The notes beneath the pieces are model-generated. The model was given only the letters and a program-made list of their open reading frames with translations. It made no database searches and was not told the origin of the DNA. A DNA stretch of 64,000 bases from Lactarius indigo (lineage: Eukaryota; Basidiomycota; Agaricomycetes; Russulales; Russulaceae). The position numbers and the translations under genes are program-made. The stretch spans positions 40,497 to 104,496 of the forward strand of contig JAFKAC010000159.1 in the NCBI GenBank assembly GCA_025766275.1, given 5' to 3'. Positions within the stretch are counted from its first letter, which is position 1; every line of letters begins with the position of its first letter. Below are positions 1 to 11,611 of the stretch, one piece after another.

Positions 1-430
1 CTCCATAGAGCGAAGACTAACAGGGGTCCCGAGGACACCAGGCGGGTTCCCTGTAGTTGTGGACACTGTATTCAAAGGTTATATGTAGACCAGCACAAGA
101 GATGGTGGTGGTTGGAGAGAAAGGAGGGCGCCATACAGGCGCGAAGGAGGCCCTTGACAAGTTCTATGAAAGCATGCCCTGCCGTATTGCTGCTCTAAAG
201 GAGGCACAAGGTCACCATACCAAATACTAATACTCGGTAAGTGTCTCTCTTTTTTGTTCTTTGGTGGTGCTCATGTCTTTCCGAAGTAGGGGCCATGTTC
301 AAAAGAACTGCACACACATTTTTCCATAGATTACTTCTCATACATCCCACACTTATTTTAAAGCCTCAAAACACTCATTTTCACATTCTAGACTCAAATA
401 GCTACCAATTGAACCCTAATACATGGAACA
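1..430. other. Unassigned left-edge sequence
   Basis: I recognise nothing here. There are short open stretches in several frames but none resembles a known domain, and I see no LTR terminus. Because the recognisable part of Ty3-A starts near 430 with the RT/RNase H linker, this stretch may be a deletion junction or a smaller insertion into Ty3-A. Confidence 0.3.
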
Positions 431-2391
431 TTTACTGAGTTTTCGAAAAATGGTGGGCATTGAGATTTGTTTGCACATGTTGTGCAATACTTTTGATCGC
501 CACTGTAGCCACATCACATCCAACACTGGCCCAACCAGATCTAGCCAAACCTTTTGTTCTACAAGTGGACACATCCAAATTCGCTACTGGCACCATCCTA
601 GCTCAACCCAACTATTGCAAAAAGCCACAAGTTGTAGGATATTTTTCCCAATCGATCACAGCACCCAAATGAAACTACGACATGTATGATTGTGAACTTC
701 TCGGTCTTGTTAGAGGCCTCAAACACTGGCGCCACTTATTAGTAGCTGCCCAACACCCAGTTCTAGTCCTAACAGATCATGCGAATCTCTTACACTACCA
801 TCACCCACAGCATATCACCCACAGAGTGGTACGACTTGTCAATGTCCTTGCTGATTATAACTTACAACTAAAACACGTGCCTGGTGCCTCTCTTCACACT
901 GATGCACTCTCTTGACACCCCAATCTGTGCCCGGAGGGACCAGACAATGAGAACATTGTGGTGTTACCTCCACACCTCTTTGTCCATACTTTACACCTCT
1001 CCAACCTCAAAGACCGGTGCCATGCTGCCCAGCTATCCCAACAGCCTTACCTTGAACAGTTAGCAGCCCAAGGTACAATCCATGACACTGATCATGTCTA
1101 CTATCATGGTACTGCCATTGTCATTGTGGAAAACGCTGCCCTTAAGAAGGGGGTGATTTGTCTATTTCATGACTCCATAATGACGGGACACCCAGGACAA
1201 AAGAAAACACTAGCCGCCATAGTCAACCATTGCTGGTGGCCCAAGATGAACCAAGATGTCATTGAATATGTCCAAGGATGCAACATCTGCCAAACTACCA
1301 AAAACCAACCATCTAGACCTAAACCACCACTACAACCAATCTTTGCAGATCCTACAGCACTTCCGTTTACCATGGTTGCTGTCAATTTTATCACTAAATT
1401 ACCCCTTTCCTGAGGTTATGACACCATCTTGACCATAACCAATCAAGCTTGCTCAAAAGCAAGCATCTTCATCCCATGTCAAGAAAAGATCAATGCCATA
1501 GGGGTAGCCAGCAAATACCTCAAATATGTAGTACCCCACTACGGACTACCACGCAAGGTTATCTCAGATTGGGACCCCAGGTTCACTGCAGCAGCCATGA
1601 AAAACCTCTGTGCCACCCTGCAAGTAGAACAAAACATTAGTACAGCTTATCACCCTAGAACTGACAGTCAGTCTGAACGCACAAACCAACGTCTTGAACA
1701 ATACCTCTGAATCTATGTGAACTATCAACAAACTGACTGGAGCAACTAGCTTCCCATCACTCAATACACTTTGAACAGCTGGCTGTCTGAAACAACGAAA
1801 CAAAGTCCCCACAAAGTCATACTAGGATATGTTCTGGCCATACATCAACCTACCAGAACCACAACAAACTTGGCAATGGCCACCCAACGATTAGACACGC
1901 TACAATGAGCGTGAGCAGCAGCTAGAGCCACCCTAAGAGCCAGCCAAGAGAAGTGGGTTACTGAAACAAAATTCACTCCCTACTGACTAGGGCAATCTGT
2001 CTGGCTTGATAGCACTAACCTCCACACAACCCACCCCACGGCCAAACTGGCCCCAAAAAGATATGGGCCTTTTCAGATAACCACCATCCTCTCACCTGCT
2101 GTCTATCAATTACAGATTCCAAGTACTTGGAAAATACACAACGTGTTTCATGCAGCACTCCTCTCCCCCTTTACCCAAACTCCAATCCATGGACCTTCTT
2201 TCTTGAAACCACCTCCAGAACTAATAGAAGGCAAAGAAGAATGGGAGGTAGCCGATATCTTGGATGAACGAAAGCACCGCAAAAAGACACAGTATCTAAT
2301 CCGCTGGAAAGGCTACTCGGCAGCTGATGACAGCTGGGAACCCAAGGAAAACATACATGCTCCAGAGCTTCTACAAAGGTATGAAGAATGA
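430..2391 (+). pseudogene. Ty3-A pol remnant: RNase H, integrase, chromodomain
   Basis: This is the 3' half of a Ty3/Gypsy chromovirus polyprotein, all in one frame with no frameshift seen but broken by many stops, mostly TGA (for example 670-672, 913-915, 1411-1413, 1708-1710). In order: an RNase H domain (about 530-915, with YDMYDCELLGLVRGLKHWRHLL-like residues split by a stop), the H2C2 integrase zinc finger (about 1160-1300, HDS...H...C-x2-C), the integrase core (about 1370-1700), and a chromodomain (about 2230-2385, with RWKGYSAADDSWEP). The first integrase catalytic Asp appears replaced by Asn (VNFITKL where DFITKL is usual). The protein would have copied and integrated element cDNA, with the chromodomain targeting heterochromatin. 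It is clearly dead. The reverse transcriptase itself lies to the left or is deleted. Confidence 0.88.
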
Positions 2392-2427
2392 TGAAATCAA
2401 GAGCATAACATCAACAACATCTCTCTC

Positions 2428-3184
2428 ATGCCACCTCGTCACCCACCCCAATATCCTCACATTGCAGCTAGTGAACTCCCTGTTGACATTGTCACCCGCA
2501 TTGAACGAGAAGTCAAAGAATGGGCGCAAGTCGGATGACACTACAACACTCGACGCAACTCCCCAAATTCATGCAAAGACATGTTCAGGTACAGCACCTA
2601 TTTGCAAGCAGACAGGACTCACTGCTGCACATCCCAAGCCCATGAGCGATGCCAGCAACACCTGAGAAGAGAGGCAGCAGAAATCATTGCTCAAGGAGAA
2701 GAACCGGAAGACAATGAAGTCATCTACGAGCAGTACTTCCAAGATAACCCCCTTCCCGATGAACCCCAACCTGCTCAACAAAACCAATGTCTTCATCCCA
2801 GTCAAGACTGGAGGATGCAACCACCCGACCATCCCTACCAGATTGAGATACCAGCAGCCAACGGGACCTACCACAATGCACCGTACATACGATTCCTTGT
2901 AGATCAACATGACAAACCAGTCATCATGGGAGCGGACAGACAATGACAACCTCAATACTTCGCTACACTCTGCGCAGTTCCACAGCCTGACAATCTCCGC
3001 AACAAAGCATTGGACAGCAAACAAGATCTCTTCTCTGCACATCACACTGCATGACACCATGTAGACCACACCCTCATGACTCTAGCTGACCCTGGAGCAT
3101 GCACCAAGATACATTGATTGCGCAAGTCTGAAGGGGAAAGAGATCACCTCATCCAATGAATGAGGGAAACAGAAAGGGCCTGGA
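2428..3184 (+). pseudogene. Ty3-A post-pol ORF (ORF-X), 5' part
   Basis: A second reading frame opens with ATG at 2428, just after two adjacent TGA stops close pol at 2389-2394, and stays in the pol frame. It encodes a polar, Pro/Gln/Glu-rich protein with a few internal TGA stops. Around 2880-2935 there is a PYIRF...KPVIMG segment that I align loosely with a SHVQ...PFVLGL segment in the post-pol ORFs of Ty3-1 and Ty3-3. The frame is cut at 3184 by Ty3-1 and resumes at 10867 (ERAW joined to SKWAV). The function is unknown; I see no membrane segment and no enzyme motif. Confidence 0.6.
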
Positions 3185-3637
3185 TGTAACGCTGTCACAG
3201 CGTTAGCTCGACTAGAGCTCGGTAAGGCGACTTGGCAACTTAGCTGATCACGCACTGAGGCGTATGGCACGAAGGCTTCCTCTAGATGTTCGAAGACACT
3301 AGTATGATTACGGCACTCTTACTTGATGTAGAGGCGAAGCGAGGATTCGAGAACAAGAAAGTGACGATTGAAGAAGACCAAGATGGCGTATCTTGGTCTT
3401 CCGCAGCTACCTTAAATACAGGAAGAGCAGGCTTTCAAGCGCTGCTATGAGTCATCGTATCGTAGCGTCCAACGTATCGCGTAAGTATCGCAATCCTAAT
3501 ACTACTACTACTTGTACTAGGATCGAGTCATCCCTCAACGCCTAACTCCTATCGTAAACCCCGAGTCCGTGACTAATATACCTTACAGCCGTAGCCACAA
3601 CCAGTACAGTAAGGGTTCAGTGCGCGCAACCGTAACA
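3185..3637 (-). repeat. Ty3-1 3' LTR
   Basis: The 453-bp LTR begins TGTAACG and ends CGTAACA on the plus strand. A TATTTAA box on the minus strand is followed by a perfect 12-bp dyad (3373-3401; arms GAAGACCAAGAT and ATCTTGGTCTTC, 5-nt loop) about where transcription should begin. Confidence 0.95.
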
Positions 3638-3651
3638 TCACCCCCTTCTCT
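3638..3651 (-). other. Ty3-1 polypurine tract
   Basis: On the minus strand AGAGAAGGGGGTGA abuts the 3' LTR, the expected primer for plus-strand cDNA. Similar tracts with five consecutive G stand before the LTRs of Ty3-3, Ty3-A and Ty3-D. Confidence 0.8.
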
Positions 3652-3740
3652 AGCGTGAGACCCCAGACTCACCGAAAGTCTCGCGCCGTCCACGTAGACT
3701 GCTCGTCGCTAATCCTCTCGAACACGTTAGCCCTCTCCAA

Positions 3741-4826
3741 TCAGTAGATGCAGTCCCTCTTATCATCCCTTGCCAACAGCCGCATGGCCTGAAGTTGACG
3801 GATACGGGCCGCGAGCCGCTCTTCTTCATATGCAGCTGCACGGTACTGCGTCACCTCTGCAGTCAGGGACTCGTCCCCAATGCGGTTCAGTGCGCGGTCT
3901 GTGATTTTGTCGGAGGCGAGGATGACTAAGTCCTCGTGGGCGATGAAGGCGCGTCCCGCAGCCGATAGCATCGGATGAGCGTAGAGGGGTTTGCCGTAGA
4001 GATGGGGGGAACCGGGAATGAGCCCCAATACGAAGGGATTCGCACCTCCAACAATCTGCACATGACTGGCGTTCCTCTCTACGCTGTCGGGTCCGGTGAT
4101 GGGGAAGTGAATGTAATGGGGCTGTCGATTCGCCCGGAACCCTTCAGGCGCAAGGACCTGCGCAGGGTCGTTGTCGTGCGTAATGGGGGTGTGAAGTGCG
4201 ACGCCGGGCAATCGCACACGTCCTCGAGACATGGCGGTTCCGTCGGTGTGAACAAGCCATGGGGTGATTCGGGGATTAGTAGGGTGGCTGTGCATTCGAA
4301 GGAGGGGGTGTCTGACCAGGTAGTAATCCTCGTCGCCAGCGTGAGCCTTGTCGTGAGGGAGCGCTGCCTGCGCTGCCGCAACTCGCTCAACCTCCTCTGC
4401 GCTAAGCGCAGTTGTTCGTCGGCCCACTCCTTCGCCACTCTCCGCCAGTCCTCCGCTGCTTCTAACTCCTGTTGGGTCTTCGAGGGGATGGTCGGCAGGG
4501 AGAATTCCCCGCGTGCCGATGAGGTTGTCACCTGGGGGGATAACGGCAACAGGTTCTCGATTGCCGTTGTTGTCTCAGAAGATGTGAGTGACGGCATGCT
4601 GCTGCTCGTCGTCGGGCTGGTGAGTCGGGTCGGGGAATCTCTGTAAGGCGTTAGCCCATTCTTGAGCGGTGATATGCCCCGCTCGCATGTTTGCAGGTGT
4701 GTACGGAGTGAGCTGAACCTGTTGAACCACGGTTTCTTCGTCGTCTTCGATGAGGTTGGTGGTGTCTTGTGCGACTTGGTCGAGGAGGATCGCTGTGGTG
4801 ACATGTCTAAGAGGGGAAGTGGGCAT
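3741..4826 (-). pseudogene. Ty3-1 post-pol ORF (ORF-X)
   Basis: An ORF of about 360 codons lies between the chromodomain and the polypurine tract, apparently starting at MPTSPLRH (4826). A helical, charged segment (W-x4-A-x2-W-x2-EQL-x2-A-x-RR, about 4480-4390) sits in one frame. The next conserved part (DYYLVRHPLL, then APEGFR, SHVQ, PFVLGL.PGS, LYGKPLYA, about 4330-3950) sits in the minus-1 frame, which is also the pol frame. It ends in a second charged helix (about 3850-3760). A TGA at 4575-4577 interrupts the pol frame. The same blocks occur in the same order in Ty3-3 at 58123-59290, with the same minus-1 step between the first two. I do not recognise the family. It has no evident transmembrane segment, so it does not look like an envelope. 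Confidence 0.65.
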
Positions 4827-7800
4827 AGAGGTATAAGCGGATCGAAGGTGAAGGGGATACTCCTCTTGATCGTCCGCAGGTTGGCTTTTAAGGACCCTCA
4901 CGGCTGCCCGTCCCGCTTGATACGCCTCTATTGCTTCCGGTGCGAATACGTCATCCTTATCGACCCACTGATTCTCCGAGTCTGGATACCCCTTCCACTT
5001 GATGAGGTATTGGAGCCTTTTGCGGCGGCCGAAATGCCGTGAGTCTAGAATAGCCTCGACCTCGTATTCTTCCTCTCCTTCCATGAGGTCTGGCAGTGGA
5101 CGTGGGAAATTTTCGCCGTGAATGGTCGTGCTTTTGTACGGCGTGAGAAGATCTATGTGAAACACCGGGTGGATGCTCCACTGCGTGGGAAGCTCAAGGC
5201 GATAGTTATAGGGGGACATCACCTGGACTACTTTAAATGGGCCGTGGCGTCGTGCCGCTAATTTCACCGTTGGTTGGTTGGTCCGAAGGTGCTTCCCTTC
5301 CAGCCACACTTGATCTCCTACTTGATAGCAGGGTGTGTTCCGATGCTTTACCCACCCCTCTTGTGCCTTCTTGATAAGGCTTTGGGCCAGCTGTCGTGCT
5401 TCCTTTAGCTGCGTCAACCTAGTAATCACGTTTGGGATAGGGGATGGCTTATCCATCCAATCAGCTGTCGGATTGTAACCCATGAGTAGCATGAATGGGG
5501 ATTGTTTTGTATGCTCATGGGGCCAGTTGTTGTGAGTGAATTCTGCTATAGGAAGATATGCCGCCCAGTTATCTTGCCGCTCGTTGGCCCAGAATTGCAG
5601 ATATTGCTCCAACCACTGATTGGTCCGCTCCGACTGTCCATCCGTTCGTGGGTGGTATGCTGTTGAAATGTTCTGCTTGATGCCCAGGATCCGACATACC
5701 TCCTTGGTAAATTTAGACGTAAATTGGGGGTCACAGTCACTAATAATCTTGCGTGGTAACCCGAATCATCTAAAAACGTGATTAACGTATAGGATGGCGG
5801 TCTCTTCCGCTGTAATTTCCTCATTGCACGGGATGAATATCGACGCTTTGCTGCAGTCGTGATCTGTAACAGTGAGGATGCTGTCATACGATTGGGACGT
5901 TGGTAACTTAGTGATGAAGTCCAACGCGATGGTGTGAAAGGGGGGCGCGTCTGTTACTGCGGTGATGGGGTATAGTGGTGCGCGAGTCAGTCTTGTATTG
6001 ACCTTGTTCCGTTGACAATCGGCGCATCCTACCACATATTCATATACGTCCCGACGAAGGCGTGGCCACCAGTAATGTCGTTCGACAATCCGCTGGGTCC
6101 GGCTGATACCAGGATGTCCATGAACGGGAGGGTTGTGGTGGTCGTGTATTATGGCCCGGTATGCGGTCATAGGTCCAGTGATTACCAGCTTTCCATCCTT
6201 ATACCATTCTCCTTCGATTTTCTTCAGCTGGTGGGCGTCGACCCATGCTTTGATGATGGTTTGATCTTGGACCCGTCTCGGTTGTTGTAACATTGGGTGT
6301 ATTTCCAGGGCGCGCGCGGCATTAGCGACTCATATAAAGACTTCCGGTGGTAAGACAACCACACCTTGGTTATCCTCCTCCCCCTGGTTGTAATCTGGTC
6401 GTCTAGATAGAGCGTCCGCTCTGCCGTTGTTCTTCCCCTTGATGTGATGGATTTCGAAGTTGTATTCCATTAGTTCCAGTACTTCTCGGGCGACCCTTCG
6501 GCTGATCTTTTGCGGGGTCTTCCAGTATTGGAGGTTGAGGTGGTCGGAGAATATTTTGATCTTGTGTGGGGATCCTGCGAGTAGGGGTCTCCAGTGTCGA
6601 AGGGCCTTGACGATGGCGAGAAGTTCTAGGTCATAGATGTCGTAATTTCGCTCGGCTTCGTTTAGCGTTGCCGAGTAATACCCTATTGGGTGCTTGCAAC
6701 CGTCACTTTTCTTTTGCAGGAGTACTGCACCTACCGCGAATCCCGACGCATCGACTTCCAGCTCAAACTGATCTTGTAAATTGGGGTGTGCCAATACTGG
6801 TTCTTCAGTTACGAGGCATTTGAGGGTGTTAAATGCACGATCTTCTTCGTCTCCCCATTTCCATTCAGTATCCTTCCTCATTAGTCGGTTGAGTGGTCGC
6901 GCGTGGGTTGCGAAACCTCAGATGAAAAGGCGGTAAAAGTTACAGAAGCCCAAAAATGATCGTACGTCCCTAACTTTGGTCGGTGTTGGCCAGTCCTTGA
7001 TGCCACAAACTTTTACCGGATCCATGCGTGTTACCCCCTTTTCAAGGATTACCCCCAGGTAATCCATCCGAGGTTGGTGAAACAGGCATTTCTCGAGTTT
7101 GAAGTAGAGGTCGTGGTCCTGGGCGACGCGAAGGACATCCGTGACTGCCGCGACATGGTCGGCGGATGTAGACCCTTCGCGTGTGGCGATGCCAATGTCG
7201 TCCATGTAAACCCTAATGATTGTACCACGAAGCTCGTGTTTGGCAATGGTGTCACGGTAGATGTGGTTCATCATGGTTTGGAAGGTTGCTGGTGAATTTG
7301 TGAGTCCGAAGAACATGACCGTTGGTTCAAAGAGGCCAAACTTCGTTTTGAATGCCGCCTTTTCCTGGTCGCCATCCCGTATGCGGATATTGTTATATCC
7401 CCAGCGAATGTCGAGCTTTGTGTAGATGTAGGCATTGCTGAGGTCGTAGATGAGGTCCTGGATCAATGGAAGTGGGTACTGATTGCGTATGGTATGTGAG
7501 TTGATGACACGGTAGTCCTGCACAGGGCGTAGCTTTCCATCCTTCTTTTTAACAACAAAGAATGATGATGCATACGGGGAGATCGAGGGGCAGAGGTACC
7601 CTTGTCGGAGCTTCTCGTCTAGGAACTCCTTGAGTTTTCCTTCCTCCTCTTGCGTTAATGGGTATATTTTGCAGTCGATTGCGGAGGGCGTGCCGGGTTT
7701 GAAGTCAATTGCATGGTCCCATGGTCTGGCAGGGGGGAATCGCTGGGATGCATCTTCGCTGAAGAGCTTCTGAAAAGCCTGATATACCGCTGGCAGTTCC

Positions 7801-8420
7801 ACAGGTTTTTCTTCTATTTTCGCCTTAATGGCTAGTTCCGTAGACGTAGTTGCCCGCAGATACGTATCTTCGTCATTCATCTCCTGGATGATTTCCTCCT
7901 TTTGCTCGTTAGTAAGGGCAGATGCAATAACAGTATGACAGTCTAGACTGTCCTGCGTGCTGATCACGATCGGCATGATGTCTTCGTGTATAACCGCATC
8001 CCTCCAGTTGATGGTTGGTTCGTACGTTGCCAGCCAGGGGTACCCCAGGACGATATCTTCACTCCCAAGGTCCGTGATGAAGAAGCGCATGGTCCTGTGA
8101 TATCCTTTGGCGTATACGTCTAGGTTGGTGAAATGAGTGATAGACCCAGCTTTATTTTCTGTATTGTCTATGTTCCAAATTTTTCGGGGTTGAGTTAGCG
8201 ATTGAATGCCAATACCCAGTTTTGCTGTGAAGTTGGGGTGTATGAAATTGTCGGTGGCTCCGGAGTCCACCAATGCCCTTATGTCAGCCATTCGGTAATT
8301 CGTGCGAATCGAGACTGGAATTCGAAGGGAACGAAAGCGTGTCATGATTACAGAATTACAATTTAAAGCCCTCACCCAGGCCAATGGGTTCAGGCGTTCC
8401 GAAAACCCTCTTTTCCCCAC
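4575..8420 (-). pseudogene. Ty3-1 pol: protease, RT, RNase H, integrase, chromodomain
   Basis: The pol frame overlaps the end of gag in the minus-1 register. Domains in order: aspartic protease (ALVDSGATDNFIHP, about 8290-8240), reverse transcriptase (LRPVQDYRVIN, about 7540; FFGLTNSPATFQ, about 7300; YMDDIG, about 7205), RNase H (about 6790-6360), H2C2 integrase zinc finger (about 6200-6010), integrase core (about 5950-5560) and chromodomain (about 5080-4920, with YLIKWKGYPDSENQW). Stops interrupt it at 6918-6920, 6330-6332 and 5766-5768. Comparison with Ty3-2 shows that the stop near 6330 replaces an Arg CGA, while the one at 6918 is TGC changed to TGA. No frameshift was seen. The product would be cut by its own protease and drive cDNA synthesis and chromatin-directed integration; this copy cannot make it. 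Confidence 0.92.
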
Positions 8421-10387
8421 AAATCCTGCAGTATCAGGTCCTTTACTTCATCCAGTGCATTTGCGACCCCAGTAAGCCACTCTTTGGCTCGTTCCTCTGC
8501 GGTTTTACTAGTGGAGGCAGCCTGTATTTGGGTGGGCGGCAGTTCTTGCGCATAGTAATCGGTTTCGGTTACGCGGATATTTGAAGGTCCGGCATTTTGT
8601 GGTTGCCACTGCCGCGGTTGTCTGGGATGGGGCCAATTTCGTGAGAGGTGACCCGGTGCGTTACAGTTATAGCACAACACCGTCCTGAGATCTCGTCGTG
8701 AGCCTCCTCTTCCTCGTCCTCTCACTCCTGGCCCTCCTCTAGGTGGGAAGGGGGGTTGGTTCATATATGGTGGTTTACTGTAGTCGATTTCTTCTGACCC
8801 TGCTAACCTTGCCTTTGTTCGATCGGCCGAGGTGTCCATCGCCCATGGGTTTGCAAGGTTTTGTGGGACAGTCCATCCAGCGTTGCCTGTCTTCTTAGGC
8901 TTTGTATCTTTATATTCATCTACTCTTGCTCGGATGTGAATGTAGTTTCACTGTCGATGAAGTGTTGCCCGTTTCCACTCGTCGAAGGTTTCCGGCTCGT
9001 CCAGGTCGTAAGTCTTTTCGTATAGTTTTTTGGGTAGTCCCTTTGTGAATAAGTCAATGGTCTGAGGGTCGTTGAGGCGATAGCCGGCCTTCCTGGCGGC
9101 TTCTTTGAACTCGTTGACGTATTTGTTGATATCCCCGTCAGCCATTTTGAGTCCCTTCCTCAACAGGGCTTGAGCTTGTTCTTGTTCGAGGGTATTGACG
9201 AACCTTTGGTTAAATCCCTCTGCCACTGCGTTCCATAGATCCCTTGTATATTGATCTATTCCTCATTGTATTTGTCGGTTGAGCCACTTGAGGTACGAGA
9301 GTACCCATTCGCTAACTGATATTCCCTTGATATAAGAAAGGAAGAGGAGACATCGCCGGTAATCGTTGCGCATGACAGGGGTGTTGAGGTTCATTCCCCA
9401 GTATACATGCCATTGTGTGAGGAATGAATCGACTTTAGTGCAATCTCCGTCGAAAATAGTGGGAGGTTCACCGGTTAGTTTCTCGTGTCCGCCTGCTGGT
9501 AGACCTCCACCCCCACCCGGTGGGCCTCCACCTCCGCCTGGTGGGCCTCCACCTCCGCCCGGTGGGTTGTTCGGGATATCCGGTGGATTTCCTCCTCCAC
9601 CTGGTCGTCGGGGAAAGTCCCCTCCCGGAGGTCCTCCCCACCCTGGCGGGGGATCGAGTGATAGTCCTCGTCTTGGTCCGTCCCCTGATGGAGGGTCACC
9701 TTGATCGGGTCCAATGGCCCGAAAGATCGCGGCATCATCTGCGGTCATGCGGTGTCCCGTTTCGGGATTAATGGGTAGGAGATTTCGTTGGGATTCTTCT
9801 CTGATTGCCTCAGCTGCTTCTCATGCTGCCTGTTCTCTCATGGTCATGATTTCTTCCGCCGTCATCGTAGTTGTGGCCATTTCTGCCGCGGGTGATCGTA
9901 CGTGAATGACTTCCGGCTGCTCCAAAATGTGTAAGGACTCAGCTCGTTGGATGGTGTATTGCTCGATAGCTCCGACGCTTGCGGGTTGATTTTCTCCACT
10001 TTGTTCTTCCTCTTCGGTTTCTTCGCTGACTGCTTCTCCAGTGGAGTGTTCTCGTATCTGGCCGTCTATGGGCCCCCAATCGGTGCGGGAATTGAGTTCG
10101 CGCGCGTCGATGTCGCACTGGTACTGTCTTCCTGCTGGTCTAACGATGTCCCAGCGGTGTTCTACGGGGTTCCACGTAATTTCCACCCAACACAAGTGGT
10201 CGAAATTGAACTCAACGGGTCTGAACCTTGTAGGTCCGTTGAACTCTACGAAGTATCCGGTTTCGTTCCCTCGGTCTCTCCACCTAGCTGCTCCTAGAAA
10301 TTGGGTTGGTACGTTGCGATCCCCTCTTCGTTCTAGGAAGTAAGGACGAAAGTTCGTCCACTGGTCCCTGGTATTGACAGTCACCAC
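8390..10387 (-). pseudogene. Ty3-1 gag
   Basis: Gag occupies one frame from about 10387 to 8390 and is broken by three TGA stops (9821-9823, 9263-9265, 8948-8950). For the last two, Ty3-2 has a CGA codon at the same place. Parts: a conserved N-terminal region (TRDQWTNFRPY, VEFNGP, HRWDIVRPAGR, CDIDARELNSR), an acidic stretch, a Gly/Pro-rich linker (about 9700-9480), a capsid-like retrotransposon gag domain (about 9430-8950) and a zinc knuckle near 8690-8650. The knuckle has lost its last Cys (C-x2-C-x4-H-x4-W). The N-terminal region has no ATG; the first Met in frame comes only after about 170 codons. Gag would form the virus-like particle and bind genomic RNA. Confidence 0.9.
8402..8408 (-). 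promoter_or_regulatory. Candidate minus-1 ribosomal frameshift heptamer, Ty3-1
   Basis: On the minus strand GGGTTTT is read as G-GGT-TTT in the gag frame, with the gag stop about four codons downstream. A minus-1 slip continues directly into the conserved start of pol (GFSERLNP). The same heptamer lies at the same place in Ty3-2 and Ty3-3. Confidence 0.65.
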
Positions 10388-10395
10388 GATGAGAA

Positions 10396-10408
10396 ATCTT
10401 GGTCTTAA
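10396..10408 (-). other. Ty3-1 primer-binding site, probably self-primed
   Basis: Reading the minus strand out of the 5' LTR, TT is followed by AAGACCAAGAT. This is the exact reverse complement of ATCTTGGTCTT inside the LTR, 34-35 nt after the TATA-like box, where the transcript should start. It does not begin with TGG, the usual mark of a tRNA 3' end. It fits the Tf1-type self-priming mechanism. Confidence 0.7.
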
Positions 10409-10861
10409 TGTAACGCCGTCACAGCGTTAGCTCGACTAGAGCTCGGTAAGGCGACTTGGCAACTTAGCTGATCACGCACTGAGGCATATGGCACGAAGGC
10501 TTCCTCTAGATGTTCGAAGACACTAGTATGATTACGGCACTCTTACTTGATGTAGAGGTGAAGCGAGGATTCGAGAACAAGAAAGTGACGATTGAAGAAG
10601 ACCAAGATGGCGTATCTTGGTCTTCCGCAGCTACCTTAAATACAGGAAGAGCAGGCTTTCAAGCGCTGCTATGAGTCATCGTATCGTAGCGTCCAACGTA
10701 TCGCGTAAGTATCGCAATCCTAATACTACTACTACTTGTACTAGGATCGAGTCATCCCTCAACGCCTAACTCCTATCGTAAACCCCAAGTCCGTGACTAA
10801 TATACCTTACAGCCGTAGCCACAACCGGTACAGTAAGGGTTCAGTGCGCGCAACCGTAACA
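10409..10861 (-). repeat. Ty3-1 5' LTR
   Basis: The second 453-bp LTR, differing from the first at five CpG sites. The minus-strand TATTTAA box is at 10636-10642 and the 12-bp dyad at 10597-10625. It is followed by the CTGGA duplication at 10862-10866. Confidence 0.95.
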
Positions 10862-10866
10862 CTGGA

Positions 10867-11580
10867 GCAAATGGGCAGTTTGTGCCAACAAGATCAATCA
10901 ACGTATTAAACTGGCCAATATAGTGTCTCATATATTCGAACATCTTCCTCATCCACTACCCACCACCCTCATCCAGTATGCTCTACCTCTTCCTCAAGTC
11001 AACCCCCAACTCTGGCACCACCACAACTATACACATACCGACCCAGTCCCACTCCTGGTGCCACCCTGACCTATGGCCCGTTCATATGCCAAAGCTGTGC
11101 ATGTCGCCCAACATCTCAAGTATCCACAACTCCATGATGAAGAAAACTGAGGGTCGATGGAACCTACCTTTTCTCCTACTACCCGACAGCAGCAAATCTG
11201 ATGGTCTGATCAAGAACGATGCACCCAAGGCATCCCACCCAACGGAATGCCTCCTTGTACATGGTGCGGCCAGCTCGATCACCTCGCTTTTGAGTGTCAC
11301 CAGCTGCACACTTGGTGCCTTGACCGGCATATTTGCCTCATCAATTGAGCCCACACCCATGTACTCACTCATTGCACCTGGCTCATGCTAGCTGGATGAG
11401 CCATCGATCGGGAGCGTGCTACACAAAGCCTCAATCAACACCACCATTCTTCTCACCCCTATGCCCGATGCAAGGCCTGAGAAGCTGCCAAACGCCACAA
11501 TCACAAACTTGAAGATCATGTGTTCACAATGGATGACATCTTTGACATCAATTATGAAGTCAAAGATTGTGGAGATTAAT
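10867..11580 (+). pseudogene. Ty3-A post-pol ORF, 3' part with a zinc knuckle
   Basis: This continues the frame interrupted at 3184. It contains a clear C-x2-C-x4-H-x4-C knuckle near 11246-11290 (CTWCGQLDHLAFEC, then HTWC), followed by an acidic tail (MDDIFDINYEVKDC, about 11525-11570) that ends just before the polypurine tract. Several TGA stops interrupt it. A zinc knuckle downstream of pol is unusual, since it normally lies in Gag. It suggests nucleic-acid binding by the accessory protein, but this is inference from one decayed copy. Confidence 0.55.
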
Positions 11581-11611
11581 CAACAGGATGTCGAACCAAG
11601 AAAGGGGGCTA

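Larger units (their letters stand above)
3185..10861 (-). mobile_element. Ty3-1: complete Ty3/Gypsy chromovirus
   Basis: A full-length minus-strand LTR retrotransposon of 7677 bp. Its two 453-bp LTRs (3185-3637 and 10409-10861) differ at only five positions, all of them CpG transitions. The flanking 5-bp target duplication CTGGA is perfect (3180-3184 and 10862-10866). Internal order on the minus strand is primer site, gag, pol (protease, RT, RNase H, integrase, chromodomain), post-pol ORF, polypurine tract. It landed inside the post-pol ORF of Ty3-A. Its genes carry at least six premature stops but no frameshift that I could find in gag or pol, so decay looks driven by point mutation. Confidence 0.95.

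Noticed and set aside
3741..4826. ORF-X as an envelope gene
   Set aside because: No signal peptide, no hydrophobic membrane span and no glycoprotein-like cysteine pattern in either Ty3-1 or Ty3-3.
9366..9704. Plus-strand Pro-rich frames opposite Ty3-1 gag (also 33797-34126 and the reverse at 40226-40528)
   Set aside because: They are the complement of the Gly/Pro-rich linker of gag, not genes.
10396..10408. tRNA-primed primer-binding site
   Set aside because: The site does not start with TGG after the LTR and is instead exactly complementary to the element's own inferred RNA 5' end in three families.
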